A DNA stretch of 64,000 nt from Affinundibacterium amnicola (GTDB lineage: Bacteria; Pseudomonadota; Gammaproteobacteria; Burkholderiales; Burkholderiaceae_D): positions 1-64,000 of the forward strand of contig NZ_JACOFU010000004.1 of assembly GCF_014284275.1 (NCBI RefSeq), given 5' to 3'. Positions 9,002 through 17,461 of this stretch are shown piece by piece. Under the pieces are notes generated by a model. It did no database searches, had not been told where the DNA came from, and was given only the letters and a program-made list of their open reading frames with translations. Position 1 is the first letter of the stretch; every line of letters begins with the position of its first letter. Made by a program: the position numbers and the translations under genes.

Positions 9002-9627
9002 AATAAAGCAGCCTCTTCCGCGGTGATGGCAGTTTCACCAGTTTTGATCTCAGAAAAAACGATGCTGGTGCGATCACCGCTAGCTTCGTTCATTTGTATA
9101 TTTTTGACGTAGATGCCACCGTCCAGTGCGATCACGCCTATGGCCTTAGCTAAAGCAGCTTCGCGGGCCTTGAGATTGACTTTCCAACTAGTTACGTCAA
9201 CGCTACCTTCAACTTCAAACAAAGATTCGAGCTGGCTTAAATCGCCAGACAAGAGGGAAAACAAGACACTGTTAATCATACGCACGACGGGCTCTTGCTT
9301 AGCATCTAAACGCATCGCCATGCGTTCACCTTGAAAATGGACGATCTCGTCGCGCGTCAGGCGTAAGGTATTTGGAAACGGTTGCAAGGTGCGCCACAGC
9401 ACGCCTTTGCTCGCCAGTACGCAGAAGCGTCCATTCGATAGTAGCGGTTTTTTCATACCCACCAAATGCTTGGTTTGGTCGAAACGACCACAAAGAACTT
9501 TTGGTTTTGCCAGCATGTTTTGAATGGCAGGCACCGGGTTTGCAGCTAAGGCTTGATCGCTGAAAAAGCCAGACAGCAGTATCAAATTCAGGCAGAAGAT
9601 TTTAATTTCTATTTTAATTTTTAGCAT
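8998..9627 (-). CDS. apeL: LolA-like outer membrane lipid carrier (ApeL-like)
   Basis: A 209-residue secreted protein with a Sec signal (cleavage near QALA-AN, residue 28). The mature part resembles the LolA/LolB half-barrel: FDQTKHLVGMKKPLLSNGRF matches the typical region where these proteins describe a reference to the loaded precursor, followed by LRLTRDEIVHF. Such proteins ferry hydrophobic molecules through the periplasm. Its neighbours are the thioesterase gene (7-bp overlap) and the MMPL transporter gene (4-bp overlap), which points to a joint role in pigment export. Function is by family and context. Confidence 0.82.
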   Translation of the reverse strand: MLKIKIEIKIFCLNLILLSGFFSDQALAANPVPAIQNMLAKPKVLCGRFDQTKHLVGMKKPLLSNGRFCVLASKGVLWRTLQPFPNTLRLTRDEIVHFQGERMAMRLDAKQEPVVRMINSVLFSLLSGDLSQLESLFEVEGSVDVTSWKVNLKAREAALAKAIGVIALDGGIYVKNIQMNEASGDRTSIVFSEIKTGETAITAEEAALF

Positions 9628-10067
9628 GCTGGTATTCCTAATTTTTCAAACAAAATCGGAGGCGAGACAAAACACATTTCGCCTTTATGTATGTCTACCG
9701 CGACTTGTGTGGTGCTGGCGCGTGTCAGTCTTTGTCCGTTGCTGGCATCGCTGATCAGATAATTAATCACTAAGCGGTTTTCCCATTCCACAATCTCGGC
9801 ACGCAATGTCAGCTTTTGTCCAAAACTGGCAGAAGCGATGTAACGCAATTGCATGTCGATGACAGGCCAGGCATAACCCGATGCTCTCATCTGTTCATAG
9901 TTGTAATTGATCTTATCGAGCAGCGCGCATCGCACAATTTCCAGATACTTCACGTAATTACCATGCCAGACAATTTGCATAGGATCGAGATCAAAGAACT
10001 GCACTTGCAGTTCTGTTTCTGCGAACCATTTGCTGATCTGCTTATTTTTACGGATGATTTTAGACAT
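9621..10067 (-). CDS. apeK: 4HBT-type acyl-ACP/CoA thioesterase (ApeK-like)
   Basis: A 148-residue hotdog-fold protein with FFDLDPMQIVWHGNYVKYLE near 24-43, the 4-hydroxybenzoyl-CoA thioesterase motif in which the Asp of LDP is catalytic and HGNY replaces the usual HVNN. It would release the polyene chain or an intermediate from its ACP, or clear stalled ACPs. It sits between the ammonia-lyase gene (17-bp gap) and the LolA-like gene (7-bp overlap). The position matches ApeK in other aryl polyene loci. Confidence 0.85.
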   Translation of the reverse strand: MSKIIRKNKQISKWFAETELQVQFFDLDPMQIVWHGNYVKYLEIVRCALLDKINYNYEQMRASGYAWPVIDMQLRYIASASFGQKLTLRAEIVEWENRLVINYLISDASNGQRLTRASTTQVAVDIHKGEMCFVSPPILFEKLGIPAC

Positions 10068-10084
10068 AAGGTTTGAAAACCAGT

Positions 10085-11641
10085 TTACACATACAGTTGC
10101 CAGTTTTGCGACCGCATACTTTCCAGTAATTCGCGCAACTCTGGGTCTAAACGACGATCCTCTTGTATCGGTGCAATTTGTGTTTCCAGCGCTTGCATCA
10201 TCTGAGTGACCGATGGCGATAGTGTTAGTTCAGGATTGCTTTGCTGGCGCAACCAAACACCCTGTCGCACTGTAATGAGTAAAGCGGCTGCAACCTGTTC
10301 TGTCAATTCAAGCACGCGCAGGCAATCACGGGCGGCAATTGTGCCCATGCTGACTTTGTCTTGATTATGGCATTCAGTTGAACGCGAAAAGACCGAAGCT
10401 GGCATGGTGAGTTTTAGTGCTTCGGCAGTCCAGGCCGATGCGCTGATTTGTAAGGCTTTCAAACCGTGATTAATCGCTGCACGTGGACCTTGCATGCCAG
10501 ATAAATTGGCGGGTAAACCATGGTTGTAACGGCTATCGACCATCAATGCCATTTGACGATCCAACAAATCTGCCAGATTGGCCACCGCATTTTTCATACC
10601 GTCCATGGCGAAAGCAATATGGCCGCCGTAGAAATGTCCGCCATGTAAAACGCGTTCATTATCGGCATCGATAATCGGATTGTCGTTAGCGCTGTTTAAT
10701 TCATTTTCAATCGCCTGACGGAAGAACGGCAGGGCATCAGCCAGTACACCGATCACGTGCGGCGCGCAACGTATCGAGTAACGATCTTGCAGGCGTTTGC
10801 CATTGCGTTCTGCTTCGCCCGCAGGTAAATCTTGACGCAGCCAAGCCGCGATGTTTTGCATACCAGCGTGCGGTTTCACTGAAAACAGGGTTTCATCGAA
10901 ATGGTGAGCGTTACCGTCTAAAGTAATCGAGGCCATCGCTGTAATGCGGGTAGTCAATTGGGTCAAATACGCAGCTCTATCGTAGGCCAGACAGGCCAGC
11001 GCAGTCATGACTGCTGTGCCATTCATAATGGCCAGACCTTCTTTAGGGCGCAGGCGTAAAGGCTGCATGCCAGCTTCTTGCAATGCTTGTGCCGCCGTAA
11101 TTTGTACGCCATTGCGCATGACTTCACGTTCGCCGCAAAGGACAGCTGCTAAGTAAGACAGCGGTGTTAAATCGCCGCTGGCGCCGACCGAGCCTTCGGA
11201 GGGAATTAGCGGCAATAAATCGGCATCGAGCAGGCCGGCGATTTGCTCTAATAACTCTATGCTGACACCAGAAAAACCCTTGGACAAGGAAGCCAGACGT
11301 GTCGCCAGTACCGCGCGGGTTTGCTCTGCATCCAGATATTGACCGAGGCCGCAGCCATGATAGGTGTACAAATGATGAGGCAATTCAGCGACTAAATCGG
11401 CGGGAACATTGACGGTGCAAGAATCGCCGTAACCCGTTGTCACGCCATAAATCGTGCCCTCTTCGCGTAGCAAGCGATCTAAAAAATCAGCACCACGGGT
11501 AATCGCCGCACGAAACTCGGGCGCGGTCGATAGTTTTGCCTGCGCCTTGGTTTGCGCCAGCGCGACGATATCTTCTATCGTTAAACGGGAGCGATCAAAT
11601 TGAACCACAGGTTGGGAGGAATTGAGGTCAGCGGGATGCAT
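10085..11641 (-). CDS. MIO-dependent aromatic amino acid ammonia-lyase (HAL/TAL/PAL family)
   Basis: A 518-residue member of the HAL/PAL family. It has the catalytic Tyr65 in IYGVTTGYG and the Ala-Ser-Gly triad at 154-156 (SVGASGDLTPLSYLA) that cyclises to the MIO cofactor. Ammonia-lyases of aryl polyene and flexirubin loci make a cinnamate such as 4-coumarate, which the ligase in the same operon can load on an ACP. The two residues that select the substrate ring align to Tyr94-His95 (LYTYHGCG); see the finding. I prefer the ATG at 11641 over one at 11731, because the longer form would overlap the acyltransferase gene by 104 bp and adds a hydrophobic stretch not typical for the family. Histidine as substrate cannot be ruled out, but no other hut genes are nearby. 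Confidence 0.88.
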   Translation of the reverse strand: MHPADLNSSQPVVQFDRSRLTIEDIVALAQTKAQAKLSTAPEFRAAITRGADFLDRLLREEGTIYGVTTGYGDSCTVNVPADLVAELPHHLYTYHGCGLGQYLDAEQTRAVLATRLASLSKGFSGVSIELLEQIAGLLDADLLPLIPSEGSVGASGDLTPLSYLAAVLCGEREVMRNGVQITAAQALQEAGMQPLRLRPKEGLAIMNGTAVMTALACLAYDRAAYLTQLTTRITAMASITLDGNAHHFDETLFSVKPHAGMQNIAAWLRQDLPAGEAERNGKRLQDRYSIRCAPHVIGVLADALPFFRQAIENELNSANDNPIIDADNERVLHGGHFYGGHIAFAMDGMKNAVANLADLLDRQMALMVDSRYNHGLPANLSGMQGPRAAINHGLKALQISASAWTAEALKLTMPASVFSRSTECHNQDKVSMGTIAARDCLRVLELTEQVAAALLITVRQGVWLRQQSNPELTLSPSVTQMMQALETQIAPIQEDRRLDPELRELLESMRSQNWQLYV

Positions 11642-12611
11642 CAGAAATATCCAATTGGGAAGCGGCACTGCTGGTACTGTCACCAGCCAGATGCCAAAAA
11701 TCATAAAAATTAAACCATTGTAGCGGTGCACGTTCGCAAAAAGCGCCTAAGCGTTCAGCGTACTTGCTCGCCAATGTTTGAAATGTCTGTTCTCGTTCTG
11801 AGCGTTTGGGGTTGACCGATTCGCAGAGTAATTCGAAGTGCACTTGTGGCACACCATTAACGGGTAAGGAGAACAAAAGATAGACAGGGCAGCGTAATAA
11901 ACTAGCCAAGACATACGGACCTATGGGGAACGCGGCTGGTTTCCCTAAAAAACTGGCGATAGTCACGCGTGGGTTGGGCGATACCGGTACACGATCGCCT
12001 GCGATCACCACAAAACCACCTTGCGCGACTCTTTCCGCTAACAGTATCGCGGTAGCGGGTGTCATGTCGGTCACTTGCAATAAATCGAGCTGACTGTCTG
12101 GATTAAGTTTTGCCATCATGCGATTGAAACTTTGTGCATGTTTGGTATGCACTAAGATAGTCAGTCTGACTTCGGGAAAGCGACGCGATAAGACACGACA
12201 CATATCAATATTGCCCAGGTGTGAACAGATTAATATCGCACCCTTTTTTTCCACGACTTGTTGGTGCAAAGATTCTTGTCCGTAATATTCGACCTGATCA
12301 ACCTTGAACAAACCGCCCCATAACAGCATCTTGTCGAGTATGGTTTCGGCAAAGGCCGCGAAGTGATGGATCACACCGAGTAAGCTGGTTGAAACTTGCA
12401 AAGACGTATGCGTGTTAAGTTGTTGCAAGTAGGTTTGCGATGCGTTTCGCGCTTTTTTTTGCGTCAGTACATACCAGCACAACACCGGATACAAAACGAT
12501 GCGGAAAGGCCAGCGCCCGAGCAGACGGTAGATCCAAAAGAGCAAACGCATGCCAGCCACAAAACTGACTTCATTCAAACTGGCCCAATGCATTTTCTTT
12601 GATTCTTGCAT
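11628..12611 (-). CDS. LpxL/HtrB-type lipid acyltransferase
   Basis: A 327-residue protein of the lipid A biosynthesis acyltransferase family, with a membrane-associated N-terminus and the motif ICSHLGNIDMCR, in which His and Asp form the HxxxxD catalytic pair. In E. coli-type aryl polyene loci an acyltransferase of this kind is fused to a GT2 domain (ApeJ); here the two are separate adjacent genes. It probably transfers a fatty acyl or aryl polyenoyl group to the lipid anchor of the pigment. It is 4 bp downstream of the GT2 gene and overlaps the ammonia-lyase gene by 14 bp. Confidence 0.85.
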   Translation of the reverse strand: MQESKKMHWASLNEVSFVAGMRLLFWIYRLLGRWPFRIVLYPVLCWYVLTQKKARNASQTYLQQLNTHTSLQVSTSLLGVIHHFAAFAETILDKMLLWGGLFKVDQVEYYGQESLHQQVVEKKGAILICSHLGNIDMCRVLSRRFPEVRLTILVHTKHAQSFNRMMAKLNPDSQLDLLQVTDMTPATAILLAERVAQGGFVVIAGDRVPVSPNPRVTIASFLGKPAAFPIGPYVLASLLRCPVYLLFSLPVNGVPQVHFELLCESVNPKRSEREQTFQTLASKYAERLGAFCERAPLQWFNFYDFWHLAGDSTSSAASQLDISDASR

Positions 12612-12615
12612 GATG

Positions 12616-13416
12616 CTAGTCTCGTTTTTTCTGTTTGGTGCGCTTTATTGTACGCATCAATAAATGTGGCAGACGCAACAGCATGCCAAAAAATAGGCGG
12701 GTATGCATGGCGGTGATCAAAGCGTTATCGCGCCATACGCGGAAATGTGAGACACCATCGGCTGGGTAGCCAACCCGTGTACCTTCATTCACCACTTCAA
12801 GTCCATCCCAATACAGACGTACCAAAATATCCGTATCAAAATTCATACGCGAACCAATTTTGTGTCGCGACATTAACGTGATCACGGGGGCAACAGGGTA
12901 GACTCGAAAGCCACACATAGAATCGCGGATGGCGAAGGAGAGTGTATTAATCCAAACCCAAACATGAGTTAGGTAACGTGCATACAAGCGCAGCTTGGGA
13001 ACCGATTCATCGTAAATCGGATAGCCAGCGATGACTGCGGCTGGATATGTCTCTGCTTGTTTTAAGAATCTTGCGATATCGGCGACACAATGCTGACCAT
13101 CGGCATCAACTTGCAGTAAATGGCTATAGCCATTTTTTGCCGCGTACTCAAATCCAGTTAAGACCGCCGCACCTTTGCCCTGATTTTGTACATGCCTTAA
13201 CAATACGACTTGCGCTGAATATGTTTGCTGTAGCTGATCAAGTACCGTTGCACATGCATGGCTACTGCCATCATCCACCAAGATACAAGGTGTGTCAAAA
13301 CGCAGCACCGCTTCAACCACCGCCGCAATGGCATGCTCATGGTTATAAACGGGAATCACCACGCAGGGCTTAAAGCTAGGATTCGAATTAGAGTTCAACG
13401 CAGACATAGAGATCAA
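12616..13416 (-). CDS. GT2 family glycosyltransferase
   Basis: A 266-residue GT-A type transferase: VVIPVYNHEHAI near 20, ILVDDGSS near 45, NQGKGAAVLTGFEYA near 80 and the metal-binding QVDADGQH near 103. It carries no large membrane anchor apart from the C-terminal basic and hydrophobic tail. This domain is the N-terminal half of the ApeJ fusion in other aryl polyene systems. It is likely to add a sugar to a lipid or hydroxyacid carrier of the pigment; donor and acceptor are unknown. The gene lies 7 bp from the methyltransferase gene and 4 bp from the LpxL-type gene. Confidence 0.85.
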   Translation of the reverse strand: MISMSALNSNSNPSFKPCVVIPVYNHEHAIAAVVEAVLRFDTPCILVDDGSSHACATVLDQLQQTYSAQVVLLRHVQNQGKGAAVLTGFEYAAKNGYSHLLQVDADGQHCVADIARFLKQAETYPAAVIAGYPIYDESVPKLRLYARYLTHVWVWINTLSFAIRDSMCGFRVYPVAPVITLMSRHKIGSRMNFDTDILVRLYWDGLEVVNEGTRVGYPADGVSHFRVWRDNALITAMHTRLFFGMLLRLPHLLMRTIKRTKQKKRD

Positions 13417-13423
13417 TAAAAAT

Positions 13424-14500
13424 TTAAGCTACTTTTGCAAAACGCAATAAGGAATGGCAATAGCCAATACCATCGCGCGCTGTGAGCAATTTTAATCCCG
13501 CCGCTTCTGCCAAACGGATGTAATCAGTGCTCTCGTAAATTTTGCTATTACCACTCGCCATCGCCGTGAAATAAGGCGAGGTATTGATTAAGCAATAGGA
13601 GGCGATGTCGTATTGTTGCCTATCCCAAAAAGTATCCATAATCAGCAATTGTCCATTCGGCACTAATGCCTTTGCTGCTCGTTCTAAGATGCTGAAAATA
13701 GCGGATTCGGAGAAGCAACTGAGAAATTGGCTCATCCAGATCAGATCCATGTTCTCGGGCAAGGTCGCTGTGGTATCGAGTAAATTAGTCGGATGAAAAT
13801 GCGCACGCTCATGCAAACCTTGTGCATTCAAATTTTCTTCCGCAACTTTGAGCTGCACTGGTAGGTCAACCAAATGCAATTCAGTTTCTTGGTTATAACT
13901 TAATGCCGCATAACTAAATTTACCGGTATTCGCGCCAATATCCATTACACGTCGTGGCGCAGTCGCAAATACGTCAGGCATGATGCTCGGGAAGGAGGTA
14001 TCGGAATAAAAATGATCAAAATCGAACCAACTGGTTTTTGCCGGTTCTGGCAGCGTCGATAAACCTTCATAAATTGTCGCCCATGGACCCAAATTCGCCA
14101 GACCCAGTGGCTTTTCTTCGTCTAGCGATTGCTCAAGCTGGAACAGGCCTTGGTAGCAGACATCATGCGTGAAGTTGATATTGATTTGCGTGATGGAATC
14201 CGTCAGTACGCAATAGCCTGTTTTATCCAATACATAATGGCCCTCACGTAAATAGACGATGCCAGCAGACAAGCAAGTTTCCAGCACCAGTTTTAAAGCA
14301 TAGCGACTCCATTTCTCTGTCGCCACTAAATTTTCTAGTGAGATACCTTCGCTACCTGCATCAGCCAAAGCTTGCAACATACCTCGTTTCCATGCATAAC
14401 GTACGCACTGGAACACGACTGGGCCGAAAGCAATTTTTTGTGCTTCAAAACGTGCGGCAAAAGCACTTTGTTTTTCAGGCGAGAATTTTTTATTTAACAT
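13424..14500 (-). CDS. SAM-dependent O-methyltransferase-like protein
   Basis: A 358-residue protein built like plant/bacterial O-methyltransferases: an N-terminal winged-helix dimerisation region (about 25-100) followed by a Rossmann methyltransferase domain. Motif I is VMDIGANTGKFSY at 185-197, and LVDLP about 25 residues later fits the acidic SAM-ribose contact. Substrate candidates are the ring hydroxyl of the aryl head (many aryl polyenes are methylated or methoxylated) or the terminal carboxylate. It overlaps the ligase-dehydratase gene by 7 bp. The late residue that normally acts as general base cannot be assigned by eye. Confidence 0.82.
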   Translation of the reverse strand: MLNKKFSPEKQSAFAARFEAQKIAFGPVVFQCVRYAWKRGMLQALADAGSEGISLENLVATEKWSRYALKLVLETCLSAGIVYLREGHYVLDKTGYCVLTDSITQININFTHDVCYQGLFQLEQSLDEEKPLGLANLGPWATIYEGLSTLPEPAKTSWFDFDHFYSDTSFPSIMPDVFATAPRRVMDIGANTGKFSYAALSYNQETELHLVDLPVQLKVAEENLNAQGLHERAHFHPTNLLDTTATLPENMDLIWMSQFLSCFSESAIFSILERAAKALVPNGQLLIMDTFWDRQQYDIASYCLINTSPYFTAMASGNSKIYESTDYIRLAEAAGLKLLTARDGIGYCHSLLRFAKVA

Positions 14501-16368
14501 GGAGTTTGAGCTTGTTCAAATAAAACACGACCCCCGGCATGTTGCCCGGCGTCTGAGAAATAACGGAACTGTAAGGCTTGTTTTTGTGCTTGATGAATCA
14601 GTTCCATATACACGGGTGTTTCTGCACAGATGACTTGTTGAAATTTGAGCGCTTGAATACCGCAGAAATTTTCTGGTAACGCAAAATACTGTCTGCCGAA
14701 ATGAATTGCCCAATCAACTTGCACTACACCGGGAAGTACAGGTGCAATAGGAAAATGTCCTTCAAAATACAGCAAGTCTTGAGGGACAATAATTTCGAGA
14801 AGTGCGCGCTCAGGCTCTTGTTCTAATAGGCGCCAGTTCGGCTTTATCGGTTGTTTCTTTAATGTATTTGAATCGCCTTGGACTTCAAGTTTGTCTTGGC
14901 TTTGTTCTATATTTTCTAATTTGTCTAATAAAGCCAGCAACTGCGCCTGTGTTGTCTTACCTTGTGAATTGACAGGTAAAGCATCCAGATAGCGCCACCG
15001 ACGTGGTAAGGCGATGGCTTCGACATGCTTGCTGAGTATGCCGCGCAATTGTTGATTCAATGCGAATTTCCCTTGCTCTTGCAAAATCGCTTGCCCTTGT
15101 TCCGTTAACACGATGAAGGCGTAGATGTTTTGTCTCTGACTATTCTGTTCAACGAGCAGTTCAGTATTAAGCAACAAGCGAGCTTCATTTACGAGCCCGC
15201 TAGACAGCAAAGCCTTTTCCATCAAATCGAGCGAGATACGTTTTTCTTCTATTTTGACTATGCGATCTTGACGTCCGAGTAATTGAAAATGCTGTTGGTT
15301 TATCGCATTGACCTGATCGGCAAGGCGGAACCATGTGGTATCAGGCAGATGTGGTGATCGGATTTCTAGCAAATTATTATCGGCAGCAATACGCCACGCC
15401 AGTTGCGGGAAAACCTGCCAAGCTTCTTGGTGCGTTTGAACACGCTGACGCCAGGCGATGCCACCTGTTTCTGAGCTGCCATAGACTTCAATTGGCGTTT
15501 GTCCCCAGAGCGATTGGATCGCCTCGACGCTGCTTATACTTAAAGGACCACCAGAAGAAAAGACCGCGCGCAATTGCGTTTTTATTTTGGCCCAATCCAG
15601 GTGTGCAGGCAAACGTTTCAAATGCGCGGGACTGGCTATTAATGCGCAAGTACCTGTTGCCAAATGCTGCTGTAATTGCTCAGGAAAATTGAGCGCATCC
15701 GCATAGATTGCACGGCCTGTGGCAAAAGGCCACAGCACTTTAAATAATAGGCCATAAATATGTTGATGCGACACCGTGGCGTAGATGGTCGCTGAGCCTA
15801 GTTTTTCGCCAAAGAGTGACTCTAGCGTAGCAATTTCGGTGGACAGTTGCGACCATTTTTTGGGAATGGCTTGTGCTTCACCAGTACTGCCTGAGGTGTA
15901 CACGATCAAAGCAGGAAACTCATCTGCTAATACTGGCAGAAAATCAGTACGCGCCATACTGGCTGCGAAAGCAGAATTGACGATTGCAGGCAATTGAGTT
16001 TGAAGTTGCGTCTGAAGTTGCGTCTGAAATTGTGTTCGCAGTTGCGTCCTGTATTGATCAGGAAATTCACCGATAAAGACATCGACTTCTTTGACCAGAT
16101 TGCGGCAATTATTTTCTAAAGTATCTGCTGGCAGAACAACCGTTTTGTGCGCATGCCATGCGGCAAATAATGCTGCCGCGAATTCTATGCTGTCGTTGAG
16201 ATAGAGTGCGATTTTGTGCTGCGGTATTTGACTGATGTTTGCATGCCAGGTCGCTACTTTTTGGGTGAACATCTCGCGCGTAATCGCGGTCTGAGCTTGC
16301 CATCCTATGATGCTGACAGATTTCGCAGCAACAGACTTAGTAGATAAATTTTGGTGAAGATTAAACAT
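14494..16368 (-). CDS. apeHI: fused AMP-ligase and FabZ-like dehydratase (ApeH-ApeI fusion)
   Basis: A 624-residue two-domain protein. Residues about 20-490 form an adenylating ligase with the phosphate-binding VYTSGSTGEAQAIPK at 156-170, VYGSSETGG near 295 and a C-terminal lid with the LGRQDRIVKIEEKRI segment; it should activate an aromatic acid and load it onto an ACP. Residues about 515-624 form a hotdog dehydratase with FEGHFPIAPVLPGV, the FabZ active-site signature. In E. coli-type loci these are separate genes apeH and apeI. An imperfect QTQL repeat at residues about 107-126 lies before the P-loop. The gene overlaps the methyltransferase gene by 7 bp and the membrane-protein gene by 8 bp. 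Confidence 0.9.
   Translation of the reverse strand: MFNLHQNLSTKSVAAKSVSIIGWQAQTAITREMFTQKVATWHANISQIPQHKIALYLNDSIEFAAALFAAWHAHKTVVLPADTLENNCRNLVKEVDVFIGEFPDQYRTQLRTQFQTQLQTQLQTQLPAIVNSAFAASMARTDFLPVLADEFPALIVYTSGSTGEAQAIPKKWSQLSTEIATLESLFGEKLGSATIYATVSHQHIYGLLFKVLWPFATGRAIYADALNFPEQLQQHLATGTCALIASPAHLKRLPAHLDWAKIKTQLRAVFSSGGPLSISSVEAIQSLWGQTPIEVYGSSETGGIAWRQRVQTHQEAWQVFPQLAWRIAADNNLLEIRSPHLPDTTWFRLADQVNAINQQHFQLLGRQDRIVKIEEKRISLDLMEKALLSSGLVNEARLLLNTELLVEQNSQRQNIYAFIVLTEQGQAILQEQGKFALNQQLRGILSKHVEAIALPRRWRYLDALPVNSQGKTTQAQLLALLDKLENIEQSQDKLEVQGDSNTLKKQPIKPNWRLLEQEPERALLEIIVPQDLLYFEGHFPIAPVLPGVVQVDWAIHFGRQYFALPENFCGIQALKFQQVICAETPVYMELIHQAQKQALQFRYFSDAGQHAGGRVLFEQAQTPC
16001..16048 (-). repeat. 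12-bp tandem repeat inside the ligase coding region
   Basis: Four consecutive 12-base units (tgaagttgcgtc, the same again, tgaaattgtgtt, cgcagttgcgtc on the plus strand), with a further decayed unit at about 15989-16000. The length is a multiple of three, so copy number changes keep the frame. They encode a run of QTQL-like residues in a surface insertion of the AMP-ligase. Confidence 0.85.
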
Positions 16369-16921
16369 GATGACGGCGCTTAAATCGAATTCGAACCAGA
16401 TATTCGATCACAAATAAACTTCCCATCAAAAGATAGGAAACCACGCCGGTGTACAGCGTCCAGATTTCTTGCGATGCCCAGATCGCGGTGATCAGTGCCA
16501 TGCTGCCATTAAACACAAAGAAAGCACACCATACTTTCGTCACATTGCGGGTATAGCGAACCGCCACGTCCGGCAAGTCAGGCTCGGTAATCCGTGCAAA
16601 GCGTTCCACCATAGATTGTGGTGTCGAGAGACTGTAAGCAAACGCGATGAGAAAAGCCAGATTGACTAAGACCGGATAGAGTTTCAGGGGCAATAAAGCG
16701 TTGGTCCAAACGGCAGCCAATACCATCATTAATCCGCACAACGCCGACCAGCGCGCCAGCTTACTGATTTTCAATGCAGGTAAACGTGTTGCAACTAAAA
16801 CGAGTAATAACACAGCCAACCAGCGCGGTTCTACCTGCCCTTTGCCAAACCAGATTGCCAAGGGATAGATTAGGGTAAGAATGACCGTGAGCGCGGTCAA
16901 CAAGCGGTGGTCAATGGACAT
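16361..16921 (-). CDS. apeG: aryl polyene locus membrane protein (COG4648-like, ApeG-like)
   Basis: A 186-residue protein with about six hydrophobic segments (for example LLTALTVILTLIYPLAIWFG, VLLLVLVATRLPAL and LYTGVVSYLLMGSLFVIEYL) and a basic C-terminus (RIRFKRRHHV). It resembles the uncharacterised inner membrane protein found next to the ACP genes of aryl polyene clusters. Its role is unknown; a scaffold or lipid-handling function is plausible. It ends 8 bp inside the ligase gene and follows the ACP gene by 9 bp. Confidence 0.75.
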   Translation of the reverse strand: MSIDHRLLTALTVILTLIYPLAIWFGKGQVEPRWLAVLLLVLVATRLPALKISKLARWSALCGLMMVLAAVWTNALLPLKLYPVLVNLAFLIAFAYSLSTPQSMVERFARITEPDLPDVAVRYTRNVTKVWCAFFVFNGSMALITAIWASQEIWTLYTGVVSYLLMGSLFVIEYLVRIRFKRRHHV

Positions 16922-16930
16922 TACTAGACA

Positions 16931-17194
16931 TTACTCCGGTTTTAAATTCGAGAGTGCGTCGATCACATCACCGATAGTACGAATTTGCTTGAATACTTCT
17001 GGCTGCAAACGCAAGCCCGTCATTTGTTTTAATCTGACCGCCAGATCAACCGCATCAATGCTGTCGATATCCAAATCAGCATATAAATTGGACTCCAGCG
17101 TGAGGTTGGACTTGTCCAGTTCAAACATGTCTGCTAACAGATCAACGACCCATACAAACAATTCATCTTTACTCATTTCACTAACAACAACCAT
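16931..17194 (-). CDS. apeF: acyl carrier protein (second, ApeF-like)
   Basis: An 87-residue ACP with the phosphopantetheine attachment site in DLDIDSIDAVDL; the Ser of DSI is the modified residue. Acidic helices II and III follow as in type II ACPs. Two ACPs are normal in aryl polyene systems, one favouring the aryl starter and the other the extender chain, but sequence alone does not tell which does which. The gene lies 12 bp after the first ACP gene. An in-frame internal Met seven residues in is a possible alternative start. Confidence 0.92.
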   Translation of the reverse strand: MVVVSEMSKDELFVWVVDLLADMFELDKSNLTLESNLYADLDIDSIDAVDLAVRLKQMTGLRLQPEVFKQIRTIGDVIDALSNLKPE

Positions 17195-17206
17195 GGCCGT
17201 ATTTCC

Positions 17207-17461
17207 TTACTTCTTTCTTTGGGTTTCAATTAATTTTGCCAGCGCATTCACCGAAGCGAAATGTTGGCGCGTGTCTTCTGCGTCGGCAGAGAGGGTGATG
17301 CCGTAGCGCTTCTGTAGTGCGACGCCCAATTCCAATGCATCGATCGAATCTAAGCCCAAACCATCGACAAAAAGTGGCGCGGCGTTATCAATGTCGGCAG
17401 GCTCTATGTCTTCGAGTTGCAAAACATCAATGATCAATTCTTTGACTTCTTGTTCAAGCAT
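17207..17461 (-). CDS. apeE: acyl carrier protein (first, ApeE-like)
   Basis: An 84-residue ACP with the attachment motif LGLDSIDALELG. It is acidic throughout, as expected for ACPs. It is encoded directly after the PlsC-type acyltransferase gene, with an 8-bp overlap, and before the second ACP gene. It would carry the starter or growing polyene chain after modification by the transferase encoded at the end of the operon. Confidence 0.92.
   Translation of the reverse strand: MLEQEVKELIIDVLQLEDIEPADIDNAAPLFVDGLGLDSIDALELGVALQKRYGITLSADAEDTRQHFASVNALAKLIETQRKK

Noticed and set aside
10085..11731. Longer form of the ammonia-lyase beginning at 11731
   Set aside because: It would overlap the acyltransferase gene by 104 bp and add a hydrophobic N-terminus not typical of HAL/PAL enzymes; the ATG at 11641 fits better.
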